64,000 bases of DNA from an uncultured Acetatifactor sp. (GCA_944384205.1 CALWSL010000009.1:62001-126000); one strand, 5' to 3'; shown: positions 40,776 to 49,505, numbered from the stretch's first letter. Numbers and translations: made by a program. The notes: a model not told the origin generated them from the sequence alone.

Positions 40776-41714
40776 ATGTGTATGGATAAGGAACAGATGA
40801 CTTCGGAAGTAACAGAGACCATGGCGGATTATGAAAGAGAGCTGGAAGCATCCTTTCGTAAGATTGCAGAAGGGGATATTATTTCCGGTACGGTAATTGA
40901 TGTCAATGAAGAAGGGGTTACTTTGGATTTGCGGTATTATACGCAGGGCGTAATCAAGGCGGAGGATATGAGCGACGACCCCGGTTTCTCTATTTTGAAG
41001 GATGTAAAGCTTGGAGATACGGTTGAAGCAACGGTGGTTCGCATGGACGACGGACAGGGCAATATCCAGCTTTCCAAAAAGTCGGCAAATCATGTGCTGG
41101 CATGGGAAAAACTGAAAGCCTATCAGGAGGAAAACACGGATTTAACGGTAAAAATCGGCGGCATAACCAATGGCGGCGTAATTGTTTATGTGGAGGGAAT
41201 CAGGGGCTTTATTCCGGCATCACAGCTTTCCATGGATTATGTAGAGGATACGAATCCCTGGCTGGGCAAAACAGTGAAAGTAAGAGTGATTACTGTGGAT
41301 GAAAAACAGGAGAAGCTGGTGTTGTCCGCCAAGGTTATTTTGAAGGAAGAGGCGGCACAGGAACATGCGCGCAAGATTGCGATGGTAATTCCGGGAAGCG
41401 TATTGGAGGGAACGGTGGAAAACCTGACCGCTTACGGTGCGTTTATCAATTTGGGTGACGGACTTAGCGGATTGGTACATATTTCACAAATCAGTCAGAA
41501 AAGAATTAAAAAGCCGTCTGAGGTACTAAGTGTGGGCGATAAGGTAAAAGTGAAAGTACTCAATACAAATGACGGTAAAATTTCCCTGAGCATGAAAGCA
41601 TTGCAGGAGGATATGGAAGCGGATACCATTGAGGAATTTGATTATCAATCCGAGGGAGAAGCAACCACCAGCCTTGGAAGTCTTTTTGCCAATATGAAGC
41701 TGGATTTGGAATAG
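40776..41714 (+). CDS. S1 RNA-binding domain protein (RpsA-like, three S1 domains)
   Basis: A 312-residue protein with three S1 domains: about 32-100 (GDIISGTVIDVNEEGVTLDL), about 120-185 (IGGITNGGVIVYVEGIRGFIPASQLS) and about 202-272 (GSVLEGTVENLTAYGAFINLG, GLSGLVHISQIS, GDKVKVKVL). The last is the canonical RNA-binding type. This is the short Firmicute RpsA-like protein, which has fewer S1 repeats than E. coli ribosomal protein S1. It may aid translation of selected mRNAs. GGAGG lies 10 bases before ATG 40776; terminator at 41730. Confidence 0.88.
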   Translation: MCMDKEQMTSEVTETMADYERELEASFRKIAEGDIISGTVIDVNEEGVTLDLRYYTQGVIKAEDMSDDPGFSILKDVKLGDTVEATVVRMDDGQGNIQLSKKSANHVLAWEKLKAYQEENTDLTVKIGGITNGGVIVYVEGIRGFIPASQLSMDYVEDTNPWLGKTVKVRVITVDEKQEKLVLSAKVILKEEAAQEHARKIAMVIPGSVLEGTVENLTAYGAFINLGDGLSGLVHISQISQKRIKKPSEVLSVGDKVKVKVLNTNDGKISLSMKALQEDMEADTIEEFDYQSEGEATTSLGSLFANMKLDLE

Positions 41715-41729
41715 TATAATGAAATAGCA

Positions 41730-41770
41730 AGTGTCGTAAAGCTTCGTTTACAGGCTTTCCGGCACTTTTT
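41730..41770 (+). terminator. Rho-independent terminator after the S1 protein gene
   Basis: AGTGTCGTAAAGC (41730-41742) pairs with GCTTTCCGGCACT (41754-41766), with one mismatch and one G-U pair, followed by T4. Confidence 0.8.
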
Positions 41771-41906
41771 ATTTTCATTATTCTATAATAAGACAAAAAT
41801 TACTAAAAAAATTATAAAATAACTGTTAAATTTCTAACAATTAGTCGGTTTTTTTTTAAAGAGAAGGGGTGTAAAATAGGCACATATTTAAAAGGAGGTA
41901 AAAACG

Positions 41907-43256
41907 ATGGCAAATATACCACTTTGGTTATGTATTCCTTTTGCAGGGCTCCTGCTCAGTATTGCCATCTTCCCGCTCGTAAAGGGGGAGTGGTGGGAGA
42001 AAAACCGTCCGTGGGCGGTTCTTGTATGGTCCCTGCTTTTTGTGATTCCGTTTGCAGTGAAATATGGAGCCGGAGAGGCTGCGGAAACAGTGTTGGAGTG
42101 TATGGTTAACGATTATCTGACATTTATCGTTTTGCTGTTTGGTCTCTTCTGTGTATCCGGTAATATCAATTTGGAAGGAGACCTTGTTGGATCGCCGAGG
42201 CTGAATACGGGACTGTTGTGTATCGGAACCCTTCTTTCCAGCTGTATTGGTACAACCGGAGCCAGTATGCTTTTGGTACGTCCGATGATTCAGATGAATT
42301 CATGGCGCAAACATAAGAGCCATATTATGGTATTCTTTATCTTTTTGATTTCCAATATGGGCGGATGTCTGACACCGATTGGTGATCCGCCGCTTTTGAT
42401 GGGATTTATGCGCGGTGTTCCGTTTACATGGAGTCTGAAGCTGATTCCGATATTACTCTTCAATATGGTAATTATGCTGACGGTATTTTATCATATAGAT
42501 CGCAAGGCATACCGCAGAGATATCGCACTGGGTATGCGCCCTGATATTTCAAAGCCCAATACCACCTTTAAGATTAACGGTTTCCACAACGTTATTTTTA
42601 TGGTTATGATTGTAACAGCAGTTATCTTAAGCGGAATTCTTCCGGGGCTTAAGATTTTTCAGGATGCGGAGGGAAATGGACGCGGTATCCCTATCTTCGG
42701 AGAAGTAACACTGGCGTATACGTCATTGATTGAGATTATAATTATTTTACTTGCGGCTTTTCTCTCGTTCAAGACGACAAAGTCTCAGATTCGTACCAAG
42801 AATCACTTTACGTGGAGTGCGATTCAGGAAGTTGCAGTCTTATTTGTCGGTATCTTTATTACAATGCAGCCGGCACTTATGATTCTGAAGGCTAACGGCG
42901 CCGAACTGGGACTTACACAACCGTGGCAGATGTTCTGGGCAAGCGGTGCGTTGTCCAGCTTCCTTGACAATACGCCGACCTATATGGTATTCCTGACAAT
43001 GGCAGGAACATTGGGGTCGACAACCGGTATTGCCACAACTGTCGGAACCATCTCTACAAAGATGCTGATGGCAATTTCCTGTGGTGCGGTCTTTATGGGA
43101 GCAAACAGTTATATCGGAAATGCGCCAAACTTTATGGTAAAGTCCATATCCGATGAGAACGGTGTGAAGATGCCGTCATTCTTTGGATATATTCTATGCG
43201 CACTGAAGTATTTAATTCCGCTTTTTATTTTGGATACACTGGTATTCTTTTTGTAG
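41907..43256 (+). CDS. NhaD-type sodium:proton antiporter (ion transporter superfamily)
   Basis: A 449-residue membrane protein with about 12 hydrophobic segments. NMGGCLTPIGDPPLLMGFMRG (about 150-170) is the diagnostic NhaD/ArsB-CitM motif of the ion transporter superfamily, with a second re-entrant-like segment SGALSSFLDNTPTYMVFLTMAG and ANSYIGNAPNFMVKSI near the end. NhaD proteins exchange Na+ or Li+ for H+; citrate-like substrates are an alternative. AAAGGAGG precedes the ATG. A cytidylate-kinase-like gene follows 13 bases later and is probably co-transcribed. Confidence 0.87.
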   Translation: MANIPLWLCIPFAGLLLSIAIFPLVKGEWWEKNRPWAVLVWSLLFVIPFAVKYGAGEAAETVLECMVNDYLTFIVLLFGLFCVSGNINLEGDLVGSPRLNTGLLCIGTLLSSCIGTTGASMLLVRPMIQMNSWRKHKSHIMVFFIFLISNMGGCLTPIGDPPLLMGFMRGVPFTWSLKLIPILLFNMVIMLTVFYHIDRKAYRRDIALGMRPDISKPNTTFKINGFHNVIFMVMIVTAVILSGILPGLKIFQDAEGNGRGIPIFGEVTLAYTSLIEIIIILLAAFLSFKTTKSQIRTKNHFTWSAIQEVAVLFVGIFITMQPALMILKANGAELGLTQPWQMFWASGALSSFLDNTPTYMVFLTMAGTLGSTTGIATTVGTISTKMLMAISCGAVFMGANSYIGNAPNFMVKSISDENGVKMPSFFGYILCALKYLIPLFILDTLVFFL

Positions 43257-43269
43257 GAGGTAGAAAGCT

Positions 43270-44247
43270 ATGAATAACAAGCATGAAGAATATGTAAAGC
43301 TTGCCACCCGGATTTATGAATTGGATGCTAAGGTATATAAAGCCTCCGGGTCAGGATTAGGAAGTACGCTTTCCGGAAGTAAGAATCAGAATATTGAGAA
43401 TCTGGTAATTTTGATTATGTCCAGTCCCCAGGGGCATCTTTTGAGAAGTCAACTGGCGCTGATTGGCAATATGGCGAAAAGTATCCGTAATAAGCAGGTA
43501 CGCGATAATTTGCTCGGCGAGTACAACGATATTCTTGACGAGATAGCTTCTTTGCCGAAGAGTTTTGGCTCGGTAGATATCGTGGATAAAGATTTGGCAG
43601 ATTTGAATTCTTCCATTCTGAGCAAGAATTTCTCTGAGGAAGATCATTTGGTTATCTGTATCAGCCGTTCCCATGGAAGTGCGGGAACAGATATTGGTTT
43701 TGAACTTGCAGAAGCACTTCGTATTAATTATTATGACGAGGAAGTACTGAACCGGCTTCTTTCCCAAAGAGATGCCCAGGAGTTTGGAGCCGAAGGAACG
43801 AAGGTCAGTGATTTCAGCAGATACCATGGACTTTCCAAAGCGGATGCTTTGTTTTTCCGCCAAAGTGCACTTATTTGTGAATTGGCAAAGAAGGAGGATA
43901 TGATTGTCATAGGGCGTTGTGCCGATGTTGTTTTGACGGGACAGCATATTCCTCATATCAGCATCTATATTACGGCGCCGTTTGCAATTCGTGTACGTCA
44001 TATGATGGAAGTCAAAAATATAGAACTGAAGCAGGCAATCAATATGATTCGCAAGATGGATCATAAGCACCAGAATTATTATCATGCGTACACGGGAAGA
44101 CGCTGGGGGGATGCAAGTAATTACGATTTGTGTATCAACAGCGCATGTTATGGTATTGAGGAGTCTGTGGAATTGATTGAACGACTGATTAACCGTCAGG
44201 GAAAAATAATCAGACATAAGAGAGAGGTCCTCAGTAAGCAGGAGTAA
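43270..44247 (+). CDS. Cytidylate kinase-like family protein
   Basis: A 325-residue protein. The first 120 residues form a helical extension (LATRIYELDAKVYKASGSGLG, then LLRSQLALIGNMAKSIRNKQ). The rest is a cytidylate-kinase-like P-loop domain (PF13189): LVICISRSHGSAGTDIGFELAEALRINYYDEEVL, DMIVIGRCADVVLTGQHIPHISIYITAPFAIRVRHMM, then NMIRKMDHKHQNYYHAYTGRRWGDASNYDLCIN. The P-loop is atypical (SHGSAGTD in place of the kinase G-K-S/T), as in many members, so CMP kinase activity is doubtful. It is linked to the NhaD-type gene by a 13-base gap, a pairing whose meaning I do not know. Confidence 0.82.
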   Translation: MNNKHEEYVKLATRIYELDAKVYKASGSGLGSTLSGSKNQNIENLVILIMSSPQGHLLRSQLALIGNMAKSIRNKQVRDNLLGEYNDILDEIASLPKSFGSVDIVDKDLADLNSSILSKNFSEEDHLVICISRSHGSAGTDIGFELAEALRINYYDEEVLNRLLSQRDAQEFGAEGTKVSDFSRYHGLSKADALFFRQSALICELAKKEDMIVIGRCADVVLTGQHIPHISIYITAPFAIRVRHMMEVKNIELKQAINMIRKMDHKHQNYYHAYTGRRWGDASNYDLCINSACYGIEESVELIERLINRQGKIIRHKREVLSKQE

Positions 44248-44329
44248 GCATATAAAGGGAGTGCAGATCAATTATCAAAATAGATGACTGAGCTGCAAAC
44301 GAAACACAAAGGAAGATTTGTTAAAAAAA

Positions 44330-44356
44330 TTAGCACTCACCTCTTGACAGTGCTAA
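44330..44356 (+). promoter_or_regulatory. CIRCE operator (HrcA binding site)
   Basis: TTAGCACTC (44330-44338), 9-base spacer, CAGTGCTAA (44348-44356). This matches the CIRCE consensus TTAGCACTC-N9-GAGTGCTAA with a single change (C for G at the inner edge of the right arm). The right arm overlaps the -35 element at 44344-44349, so HrcA binding would block transcription of the downstream Hsp20 gene. Confidence 0.92.
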
Positions 44357-44372
44357 CAAAGAGTGGTATAAC
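44344..44372 (+). promoter_or_regulatory. Sigma-A promoter of hsp20 overlapped by CIRCE
   Basis: Perfect TTGACA (44344-44349), 17-base spacer, TATAAC (44367-44372). About 115 bases of untranslated leader follow before ATG 44489. Confidence 0.85.
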
Positions 44373-44488
44373 GTAGTTAGAACAAAGGAAAGGAAACCTT
44401 GAAAGCAAAAAACTTCCAATAGTTCCCCGAAACATCCCGGTTCCAAGAAACAAGGTGACAACTTATTTTAAGAAAAGGAGTGATTTTT

Positions 44489-44956
44489 ATGTTGATGCCT
44501 AGTATTTTTGGAGAGAACTTATTTGATGACTTTTTTGATTTTTCAGAATTACCGGATTTTGAGAAGATGGAACGTCAGATGGGAAAGAAACTGTATGGAC
44601 GTCATGCAAAGAATCTGATGAAGGTGGATATTAAAGACAAGGACAGTGAGTACGAGATGCTCATTGATTTGCCAGGATTTAAGAAAGATGAAATATCTGT
44701 CGAGTTACAGGACGGATATCTTACCATTTCTGCCGCCAAGGGTTTGGATCAGGACGAGCAGAAGAAAGGAACAGGCAGGTATATCAGGCGAGAACGGTAT
44801 GCAGGAGCGTGCCAGAGGAGTTTCTTTGTAGGTAAAGGAGTAAAGCAGGAGGATATCAAGGCAGAATTTAAGCATGGTATTTTGAAGCTGGTTATCCTGA
44901 AATCATCGCCAAAGATTGAGAAGAAGGACGATCGATATATAGCAATTGAAGGATAA
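44489..44956 (+). CDS. Small heat-shock protein Hsp20
   Basis: A 155-residue small heat-shock chaperone that holds unfolding proteins without ATP. The short N-terminal arm (MLMPSIFGENLFDDFFDF) precedes the alpha-crystallin domain: MKVDIKDKDSEYEMLIDLPG, FKKDEISVELQDGYLTISA, ... then CQRSFFVGKGVKQEDIKAEF and KHGILKLVILK with the conserved G-x-L motif. ATG 44489 is preceded by AAAGGAG 8 bases upstream. Repression by HrcA at a CIRCE element (44330) is very likely. Two terminators follow in tandem. Confidence 0.95.
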   Translation: MLMPSIFGENLFDDFFDFSELPDFEKMERQMGKKLYGRHAKNLMKVDIKDKDSEYEMLIDLPGFKKDEISVELQDGYLTISAAKGLDQDEQKKGTGRYIRRERYAGACQRSFFVGKGVKQEDIKAEFKHGILKLVILKSSPKIEKKDDRYIAIEG

Positions 44957-44962
44957 TGATTT

Positions 44963-45007
44963 AAGGTGGTTTGTCTGAGGTAATAGCAAGGCAAACCACC
45001 TTTATTT
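44963..45007 (+). terminator. Terminator 1 of hsp20
   Basis: AAGGTGGTTTG (44963-44973) pairs with CAAACCACCTT (44992-45002), an 11-bp perfect stem with an 18-base loop, followed by TATTTCG. Confidence 0.8.
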
Positions 45008-45013
45008 CGTAGT

Positions 45014-45039
45014 AACGGGTGGAATCCCCACCCGTTTTT
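45014..45039 (+). terminator. Terminator 2 of hsp20
   Basis: AACGGGTGG (45014-45022) pairs with CCACCCGTT (45028-45036) around a 5-base loop, followed by TTTC. It directly follows the first terminator, giving a tandem stop ahead of the convergent TrmH gene. Confidence 0.8.
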
Positions 45040-45066
45040 CGCTTGAAAGGATCAGAATAAAACGCT

Positions 45067-45894
45067 TTATTTGCTTCTAAGTTGCCAGAAAGCCACAGCG
45101 CTTGCGGCTGCCACATTCAAAGAGTCTACCCCGTGGGACATGGGAATGCGGACAATGTAATCGCAGTCTGCAATCGTGCCGTCGGATAGTCCATCCCCCT
45201 CTGTACCCAGCACAATGGCAAGCTTTACTTCTGCCAAAAGGCGTGGGTCATCTATGCTGATGGCATTGTCATTTAAAGCCATGGCAGCAGTCTTGAATCC
45301 CAGCTTTTGCAAAAGCCTGATACCGGATGGGGAACATTCTGAAGAAGTATTTCCAAGGAAAGTCCATGGTATTTGAAAAACGGTTCCCATGCTTACCCGT
45401 ATTGCACGGCGATACAGAGGATTACTGCATCCGGGAGTGAGAAGTACCGCGTCAATACCGAGTGCTGCGGCAGAACGGAAGATGGCGCCCACATTTGTGG
45501 GATTCATAATATTTTCCAATACTGCAATCCGGCGTGCGCCGGAGCATATTTCTTCAAAATCCGGGAGTGCCTGACGGTACATGGCGCATAGTGCGCCGCG
45601 GGTTAACGGAAAGCCTGTCAGTTGTGTCAATATTTCATAATCAGCAGTATAGACAGGGATTTCTCCGCAGCGGGCGATAATTTCCTTCGCTTCTCCCCCA
45701 ATATGTTTTCGTTCCAGCAAAAGGGAGACGGGAGTGTATCCGGCATCCAGGGCGCGATTAATTACTTTAGGGCTTTCTGCAATGAAAAGTCCCATTTCCG
45801 GTTCATGCAGATGAAACAGTTGACTCTCCGTAAGCCGGGTATAGATATCCAGTTCCGGTGCGGAAAAGTCTGTTATTTCAATAATGTTTGGCAT
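45067..45894 (-). CDS. TrmH/SpoU family rRNA/tRNA 2'-O-methyltransferase
   Basis: A 275-residue SPOUT-class RNA methyltransferase. An N-terminal substrate-binding domain (about 1-105) precedes the knotted SAM-binding domain with the three family motifs: LENIMNPTNVGAIFRSAAAL (motif 1), AIVLGTEGDGLSD (motif 2) and IPMSHGVDSLNVAAASAVAFW (motif 3). These enzymes methylate ribose 2'-OH in tRNA or 23S rRNA; the target is not decided by sequence alone. AAGGAG lies upstream of the ATG. It is monocistronic and convergent with hsp20. Confidence 0.92.
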   Translation of the reverse strand: MPNIIEITDFSAPELDIYTRLTESQLFHLHEPEMGLFIAESPKVINRALDAGYTPVSLLLERKHIGGEAKEIIARCGEIPVYTADYEILTQLTGFPLTRGALCAMYRQALPDFEEICSGARRIAVLENIMNPTNVGAIFRSAAALGIDAVLLTPGCSNPLYRRAIRVSMGTVFQIPWTFLGNTSSECSPSGIRLLQKLGFKTAAMALNDNAISIDDPRLLAEVKLAIVLGTEGDGLSDGTIADCDYIVRIPMSHGVDSLNVAAASAVAFWQLRSK

Positions 45895-46042
45895 TCCTTA
45901 AAATCTCCTTGAGGAAGTTTGTTTTCAGGGAATATTATAATGTCCCGCAGGATAGGTGTCAAACCGCTATTGATTTTTTTGTAATTTAAGGAGGAAAGTA
46001 TTGTATTGAATTACATTTTCATTTTTCCGATTTGTTTAGAAT

Positions 46043-46072
46043 TTGCAATTTTTATGTGCGCAGAGGTATATT
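46043..46072 (+). promoter_or_regulatory. Possible promoter of the coiled-coil gene pair
   Basis: TTGCAA (46043-46048), 18 bases, TATATT (46067-46072), 75 bases upstream of the start at 46147 in an AT-rich gap. Confidence 0.4.
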
Positions 46073-46146
46073 TTTAGAATAAAAATGACGATAAAACATA
46101 TATGAACAGCATTTGACAAATATCCGGAATGCCGGGAGGGATGATC

Positions 46147-46908
46147 ATGATTGTAGGTACGATTAAGAATACAGTGAAGTTACAGATGATGGATACGAAA
46201 TGGCAGCAGAAGAAAGTAAATCCGGGCAGGAAGCAGAGCGAAATGACCCAGGAAGAAAGGATGCTTCAGGAATTGCGGGAACAGGCGAAGGATATTCGTG
46301 AGGGGAATAAATATACGAAAATCAGTGTCAAAATCCAGGCGGGTGGAACCCTGACTGCGGAAGAATTGAAGTATCTAAAAGAAAATTATCCCCAGGCATT
46401 ACAAGACTATGAAGAAATAAAAAGAGAAAAAGAGGCTTATGAGAGACAGTTAAAGAACTGCAGAACCAAGGAAGAGGTCGAAAGGGTTAAGGTTCAAAAG
46501 CTGGGCAGTTTTATGGCGGAGGCAAAAAAGATTTCTTCCAATCCCAGTATTCCCGATGATAGGAAGAAGGCATTATTGGGAAAAATACTGGCAAAGGTGA
46601 TAAATGTTTCGGAGGTTCATTACGAGTTTACAAAGTCTCTCCTCTATCAAAATCTTCCAACGGAGGAAGAGAAGCAGGCGAAGGAGGATGCGGCTGAGAC
46701 CACTGTTATGGAGCAGCAGGAGAATGTTCAGGAAAAGAATGTTTTAAAAGAAAATGCGCAAGAGGAGAATCTCTCGGAAAAGACAGAAATAACAGCGGAT
46801 ATTGATATTGTGGCTGAAACAAAAACCTTTGAACAGGCTGAGGAGGAAATCAAAGATTACCTGAAAAAACAAGATGCCTGTTCTAAAAAAATTGATGTAA
46901 CCATATAG
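46147..46908 (+). CDS. Unrecognised helical / coiled-coil protein
   Basis: A 253-residue, highly charged, helical protein with no signal peptide or membrane segment. N-terminus MIVGTIKNTVKLQMMDTKWQ. The middle has TLTAEELKYLKENYPQALQD then YEEIKREKEAYERQLKNCRT, which reads like coiled-coil linkers, and the C-terminal third is Glu/Asn/Gln-rich low complexity (QENVQEKNVLKENAQEENLS). ATG 46147 is chosen because GGGAGGG ends 6 bases before it; ATG 46141 directly touches that site. It precedes a similarly built gene by 24 bases. No function is recognised; it may belong with the unknown proteins at 35287-39455. Confidence 0.65.
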   Translation: MIVGTIKNTVKLQMMDTKWQQKKVNPGRKQSEMTQEERMLQELREQAKDIREGNKYTKISVKIQAGGTLTAEELKYLKENYPQALQDYEEIKREKEAYERQLKNCRTKEEVERVKVQKLGSFMAEAKKISSNPSIPDDRKKALLGKILAKVINVSEVHYEFTKSLLYQNLPTEEEKQAKEDAAETTVMEQQENVQEKNVLKENAQEENLSEKTEITADIDIVAETKTFEQAEEEIKDYLKKQDACSKKIDVTI

Positions 46909-46932
46909 ACTGATTTATAAGGAGATGTGATT

Positions 46933-47712
46933 ATGAAGGTAAAAAATATTTCTGTTTATGCAGGATGGGACGAAGTAAGTTTACGGCACAGAGAAGAAAC
47001 TGCAGAACAGCAGAAAAACAGAAAAAGTATTTCGGCGGTCAGTCTGAATCAACAGGATGACAGTATTTTAATGAAAAAACAGATGGCACAGAAGAAGGCA
47101 ATGAAAATAGTAGGAGATACCTTTGCTGCCGATCATACGTTGGATGAGGAACAGAACAGCCGCAGGGAAAAGGTGAAAGAACTGCGGCAGCAATTAACGG
47201 AAATCAAAGAATACATAAACGCGCAGAAGGAAATTCCGGAGGAAGAAATGATCGAAGAGGATAGAGCGGCACGGCATGAAGCGCTAAAAGAGTATCAAAA
47301 ACAATATGATAATATTAAAAATGAAATCATGTTAGAAATAGGAACAATCCGTGCAACAAAAATAGAACGTTTAAAATCTTCTCCTATGTTAGAGGCGCAG
47401 AAGGAAGTTGAAAACATTATGGAAGCTGCAGGTGATGAAATCATCGGTATGCTGATACAGGAGGCAAAGGATCATATCGACGAGGAGAAGGAAGAGAGGG
47501 AAGAGCAGGCGGAAAAAATTGCAGAGAAGCGGGAAGAAGAGAAAGAACGGCTTGAGAAATCCGAGGAAAAGAGCGAGGAAGCAGAAGCCATAACAGAAAT
47601 GATAAGGCAGTCTTCGTCAAGCGATTTGCAGAGAGAGATAGAACAGATGCTGGATAAATTGAAGCTGATAGAAGAGGATATTAAGGGCGCAGCAGTAGAT
47701 ACGCAATTATAG
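46933..47712 (+). CDS. Unrecognised coiled-coil protein
   Basis: A 259-residue, almost wholly helical protein. N-terminus MKVKNISVYAGWDEVSLRHR, with no signal peptide. Residues about 60-130 and 190-235 have heptad-like Glu/Lys/Arg runs (REEQAEKIAEKREEEKERLE is typical). A segment EVENIMEAAGDEIIGMLIQEAKDHIDE lies between. AAGGAG lies 8 bases before ATG 46933. It appears to be co-transcribed with the upstream coiled-coil gene. Function unknown; the opening K-N-I-S-x-Y pattern recalls the proteins at 35287 and 37313. Confidence 0.65.
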   Translation: MKVKNISVYAGWDEVSLRHREETAEQQKNRKSISAVSLNQQDDSILMKKQMAQKKAMKIVGDTFAADHTLDEEQNSRREKVKELRQQLTEIKEYINAQKEIPEEEMIEEDRAARHEALKEYQKQYDNIKNEIMLEIGTIRATKIERLKSSPMLEAQKEVENIMEAAGDEIIGMLIQEAKDHIDEEKEEREEQAEKIAEKREEEKERLEKSEEKSEEAEAITEMIRQSSSSDLQREIEQMLDKLKLIEEDIKGAAVDTQL

Positions 47713-47729
47713 TTAAGAAATTTAACATT

Positions 47730-47810
47730 ATGGATAATCCCGTTGCATCTTACGCCAAAAAAGGATATGATAATATTAAAGGTGATACCACGAAAGGGAC
47801 GGAACATTGA
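47730..47810 (+). CDS. Possible 26-residue leader peptide
   Basis: ATG 47730 opens MDNPVASYAKKGYDNIKGDT and six more residues, ending with TGA at 47808-47810, which overlaps the TTG start of the next gene (TTGA). The overlap would fit translational coupling, but no good ribosome site precedes it, so it may be a chance frame. Confidence 0.2.
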   Translation: MDNPVASYAKKGYDNIKGDTTKGTEH

Positions 47811-49366
47811 AGATAATAAAGCGAATTTTGTATTCTATACTGGCATTGGTTATGTTGTTGTGTGCCTTGATTTTGATTTGTGCATTTAATCCTTCTCTGA
47901 CGGAAAGAATTGCGGAAAAGGTGGCGCAGGAGACGGAGGCACAGGGGGAAGCGGCACAAACACAGAGTGCCGGGACGGATAATTTGGAAAGCATCAGTGT
48001 ACAGACCGGAAACGGCGGCTATGTCCCTCCGGCACAGGAGAGTGTGGCGTCCCCCGAATCTGTAAGAGATAAAAATGGTTATGAACCGGTTCGGGAAGAC
48101 GGCGAACAGGTTGCAGACGAAGAGGCTGAGAGCATTCAGGAAGAGCTGGGAACCGGAGAGAGCGGCGAAGAGTTTACTTTTGATACGGAATTCTATCCTT
48201 ACTATGGAATGCTCGGCAGAGATATGAGAACTTTGTACAGACAGATTTATGCGAATGCCTTGGAACTGATAACATCATTTACCCCTGCGGTAACGGTGAC
48301 GGCGGATGAGGTCAGGGATGTATTCGAGGCGGTATACAATGACCACCCTGAGCTTTTCTGGCTGGAAACAAGTTATTCCTGTAAGTATCTGCAAAGCGGA
48401 CAATGTATTGAACTGACGCTGCGATATAATAAGGCGGCAAACGACTTGGAAGAGTCCAAGAGACAGTTTGAAGCTGCGGCAAATCAGATTCTTACAGAAG
48501 CGGAAGCGTTGTCCGACGATGCAGAAAAAGAAAGATATGTCCATGACGCCTTGATAGAAAAGGTGGATTATCATGCGGGAACCGATATGAATCAGAGCGC
48601 ATACAGCGCCTTGATAGAAGGCAGAAGCGTATGTGCCGGATATGCAAGGGCATTCCAGTATTTAATGATGGAATTAGGCATTCCCTGCTATTACTGTACG
48701 GGGTATTCCGGTGAGAATCACGCATGGAATATTGTGAAATTAGAGGATGATTATTATAATGTGGACGTCACATGGGATGATACCAATCCCGCCACCAGCG
48801 ATTACTTTAACAAGACGGATGCGGACTATGCGCAAACCCATATGCGTACAGGATTGTCGGTGAATCTGCCTGCATGTAACGGTGAAAAGTACCGCAGGGG
48901 AGGAGTGGGCAGCACTGTCTGGGACGAGATTGAGACGGACGGTGATTCCGCAGGGCAGGAAGATATTCTGAACGCTGAGACAGAGGATATTATTAATGAT
49001 AATCCCCAGAAGCCTCTTGAATGGACAGGGAACGATGCGGAAAAGGAGCTGGAAGCAGACTTGGAGGAGGCAGGTATTACAGAGGACGACGTGATGGAAA
49101 CGTTGGAGGAATATTATGCCGATTGTCTGGAACAAATGAAAAAAGTCGGTTCAGGGATGCAGCAGTTTACCAATGTGATTCCAAAAGACCTGTGGGATAC
49201 CATTGAGCAGGAATACAGTTCAGGCAAATACGAAGAGGGTTATGTGGATGAAGCGTTAAAGGAATTAAACATGGATCATTTTGCAATTCAGCTTCAGACA
49301 GTGCGGCTGAGTGGAAAGTATTACAGATTGTATCATAATGTTTCCACATGGGCAGATGAAGAATAA
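47807..49366 (+). CDS. Membrane-anchored transglutaminase-like protein
   Basis: A 519-residue protein with one N-terminal membrane segment (ILYSILALVMLLCALILICAF), a low-complexity acidic/Gln linker (to about 115) and a transglutaminase-like (papain-fold) domain. The triad is visible: C276 in GRSVCAGYARAFQYL, H305 in SGENHAWNIV and D320 in YYNVDVTWDD. This subfamily acts at the cell surface as a peptidase or binding module rather than a crosslinker. The C-terminal 150 residues are acidic and helical. Translation starts with TTG 47807 after AAAGGGACGG. A second protein of the same class is at 57614. Confidence 0.85.
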   Translation: MKIIKRILYSILALVMLLCALILICAFNPSLTERIAEKVAQETEAQGEAAQTQSAGTDNLESISVQTGNGGYVPPAQESVASPESVRDKNGYEPVREDGEQVADEEAESIQEELGTGESGEEFTFDTEFYPYYGMLGRDMRTLYRQIYANALELITSFTPAVTVTADEVRDVFEAVYNDHPELFWLETSYSCKYLQSGQCIELTLRYNKAANDLEESKRQFEAAANQILTEAEALSDDAEKERYVHDALIEKVDYHAGTDMNQSAYSALIEGRSVCAGYARAFQYLMMELGIPCYYCTGYSGENHAWNIVKLEDDYYNVDVTWDDTNPATSDYFNKTDADYAQTHMRTGLSVNLPACNGEKYRRGGVGSTVWDEIETDGDSAGQEDILNAETEDIINDNPQKPLEWTGNDAEKELEADLEEAGITEDDVMETLEEYYADCLEQMKKVGSGMQQFTNVIPKDLWDTIEQEYSSGKYEEGYVDEALKELNMDHFAIQLQTVRLSGKYYRLYHNVSTWADEE

Positions 49367-49389
49367 AGAATTAAAAAACGAATAAAAAA

Positions 49390-49446
49390 GGCTTTCCAAT
49401 CGGCAGACCGGTATCATCCGAATCTGCGATTGGGAAGTCTTTTTTG
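49390..49446 (+). terminator. Terminator after the transglutaminase-like gene
   Basis: GGCTTTCCAATCGGCAGA (49390-49407) pairs imperfectly with TCTGCGATTGGGAAGTC (49423-49439), followed by T6. An A-run precedes it. Confidence 0.85.
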
Positions 49447-49505
49447 TTAGCTGTATACAGGAAAAAATAATCAGTATGGGCATTGGGTCATTTTTGAAAT
49501 TTGAG

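Noticed and set aside
45984-46080. Small hydrophobic peptide after an AAGGAGG in the 45895-46146 gap
   Set aside because: It would need a TTG start 11 bases from the ribosome site, is only about 23 codons, and has no partner gene; chance in AT-rich sequence is likelier.
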